A DNA stretch of 64,000 bases, from NCBI RefSeq assembly GCF_033807575.1, contig NW_026907809.1, forward strand, positions 372,001 to 436,000. The letters run 5' to 3'. The number at the start of each line of letters is the position of its first letter. Position 1 is the first letter of the stretch. The position numbers were made by a program, and so were the translations under genes. Under the pieces are notes generated by a model. The model ran no database searches and was not told where the DNA came from. It was given only the letters and a program-made list of their open reading frames with translations. Origin of the DNA: Cydia pomonella (taxonomy: Eukaryota; Arthropoda; Insecta; Lepidoptera; Tortricidae). Positions 63,336-64,000 of the stretch are shown piece by piece.

Positions 63336-63890
63336 TAGGGTTCCGTAGCCAAATGGCAAAAAACGGAACCCTTATAGATTCGTCATGCCCGTCTGTCTGT
63401 CCGTTTATGTCACAGCCACTTGTTTCCGAAACTATAAGAGCTATACTGTTCAAACTTGGTAAGTAGATGTTATTCTATGAACCGCATTAAGATTTTTACA
63501 CAAAAATAGAAAAAAAAACAATAATTTTTGGGGGTTCCCCATACTTAATAGAACTGAAACTCAAAAAATCTTTTTCATCTAACCCATACGTGTGGGGTAT
63601 CTATGGATAGGTTTTCAAAAATTATATTTAGGTTTCTAATATCATTTTTTTCTAAACTGAATAGTTTGCGTGAGAGACACTTCCAAAGTGGTAAAATGTG
63701 TCCCCCCCCCCCGTAACTTCTAAAATAACAGAATGATAAATCTAAAAAAAAATATATGATATACATTACCATGCAAACTTCCACCGAAAATTGGTTTGAA
63801 CGAGATCTAGTAAGTAGTTTTTTTGAATACGTCATAAATGGTACGGAACCCTTCATGGGCGAGTCCGACTCGCACTTAGCCGCTTTTTTT
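63336..63890 (+). mobile_element. 'gggttccgtag' element, second subtype
   Basis: Same left end as 62536, but the interior differs ('cacagccacttgtttccga', 'gagatctagtaagtagtt') and the right end is 'gagtccgactcgcacttagc'. The deleted copy at 60116 belongs to this subtype. Confidence 0.85.
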
Positions 63891-64000
63891 TAATCAACTA
63901 CTATTTTCAAATGTTAGTTCAAAGAGGTTTTACCACACCAAACATAATTTATAGATTAAATTATCTCGTAAATTACATTAATGAATAAACATAACATTGT

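Larger units (their letters stand above)
62434..64000 (+). repeat. Copy of the 17.6-kb repeat, broken by two insertions
   Basis: 62434-62535, 63241-63335 and 63891-64000 line up in order with 17868-17965, 17966-18055 and 18062-18172. The two gaps hold two different copies of the 'gggttccgtag' family. The repeat runs off the window end. Confidence 0.85.

Overview
The window looks like nuclear DNA of an insect, most probably a moth or butterfly. It is AT-rich, its genes are split by short-to-medium introns, and it holds insect-type cuticle/peritrophic chitin-binding genes. Its interspersed repeats (tRNA-headed SINEs, 'gggttccgtagcc' elements, RTE-type LINEs, many foldback MITEs) are of kinds I associate with lepidopteran genomes. 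The species cannot be named from the sequence.

Layout. 1-1140: last exon of a TMEM41B (stasimon) homologue on +, converging on a five-exon C6orf89-family gene on - (1053-3295), with 238 bp between the two stop codons. 3447-5800: a LINE 3' end split by a hAT transposon with perfect ends and an 8-bp target duplication. 7006-12971: a monocarboxylate-transporter-like MFS gene on +, with one small exon not found. 13-19 kb: mariner, SINE and LINE remnants and a repeat carrying a Crypton-like tyrosine recombinase fragment. 19315-26812: an apparently young LTR retrotransposon, minus-oriented, with 1844-bp LTRs and no gag/pol. 28.2 kb: an unassigned possible exon. 29762-36646: a giant single-exon mucin-like protein with three C-terminal chitin-binding domains and a 76-residue tandem repeat. 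37334-38401 (-): a small secreted protein with the same two-module architecture. 38958-59523 (-): a complete 15-exon gene for the mitochondrial small-subunit ribosomal protein mRpS39 (PTCD3). 59.5-64 kb: repeats only.

The most unusual features are in the mRpS39 gene. Two of its coding exons have been tandemly amplified in the intron just downstream: exon 13 as a 182-bp array (four near-identical units plus two diverged ones), and exon 11 as degenerate 117-bp units. The 15 exons join in one consistent frame to 716 codons, close to the human PTCD3 length, so the extra copies appear to be left out of the mRNA. The same gene holds an intact-frame RTE retrotransposon inside a TA-flanked MITE, and two SINEs split by MITEs.

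No operon-like functional cluster was seen. The neighbours are unrelated housekeeping or membrane genes, except for the two convergent chitin-binding genes, which may be related by descent. All splice sites were read by eye from GT/AG consensus, phase and protein similarity recalled from memory.
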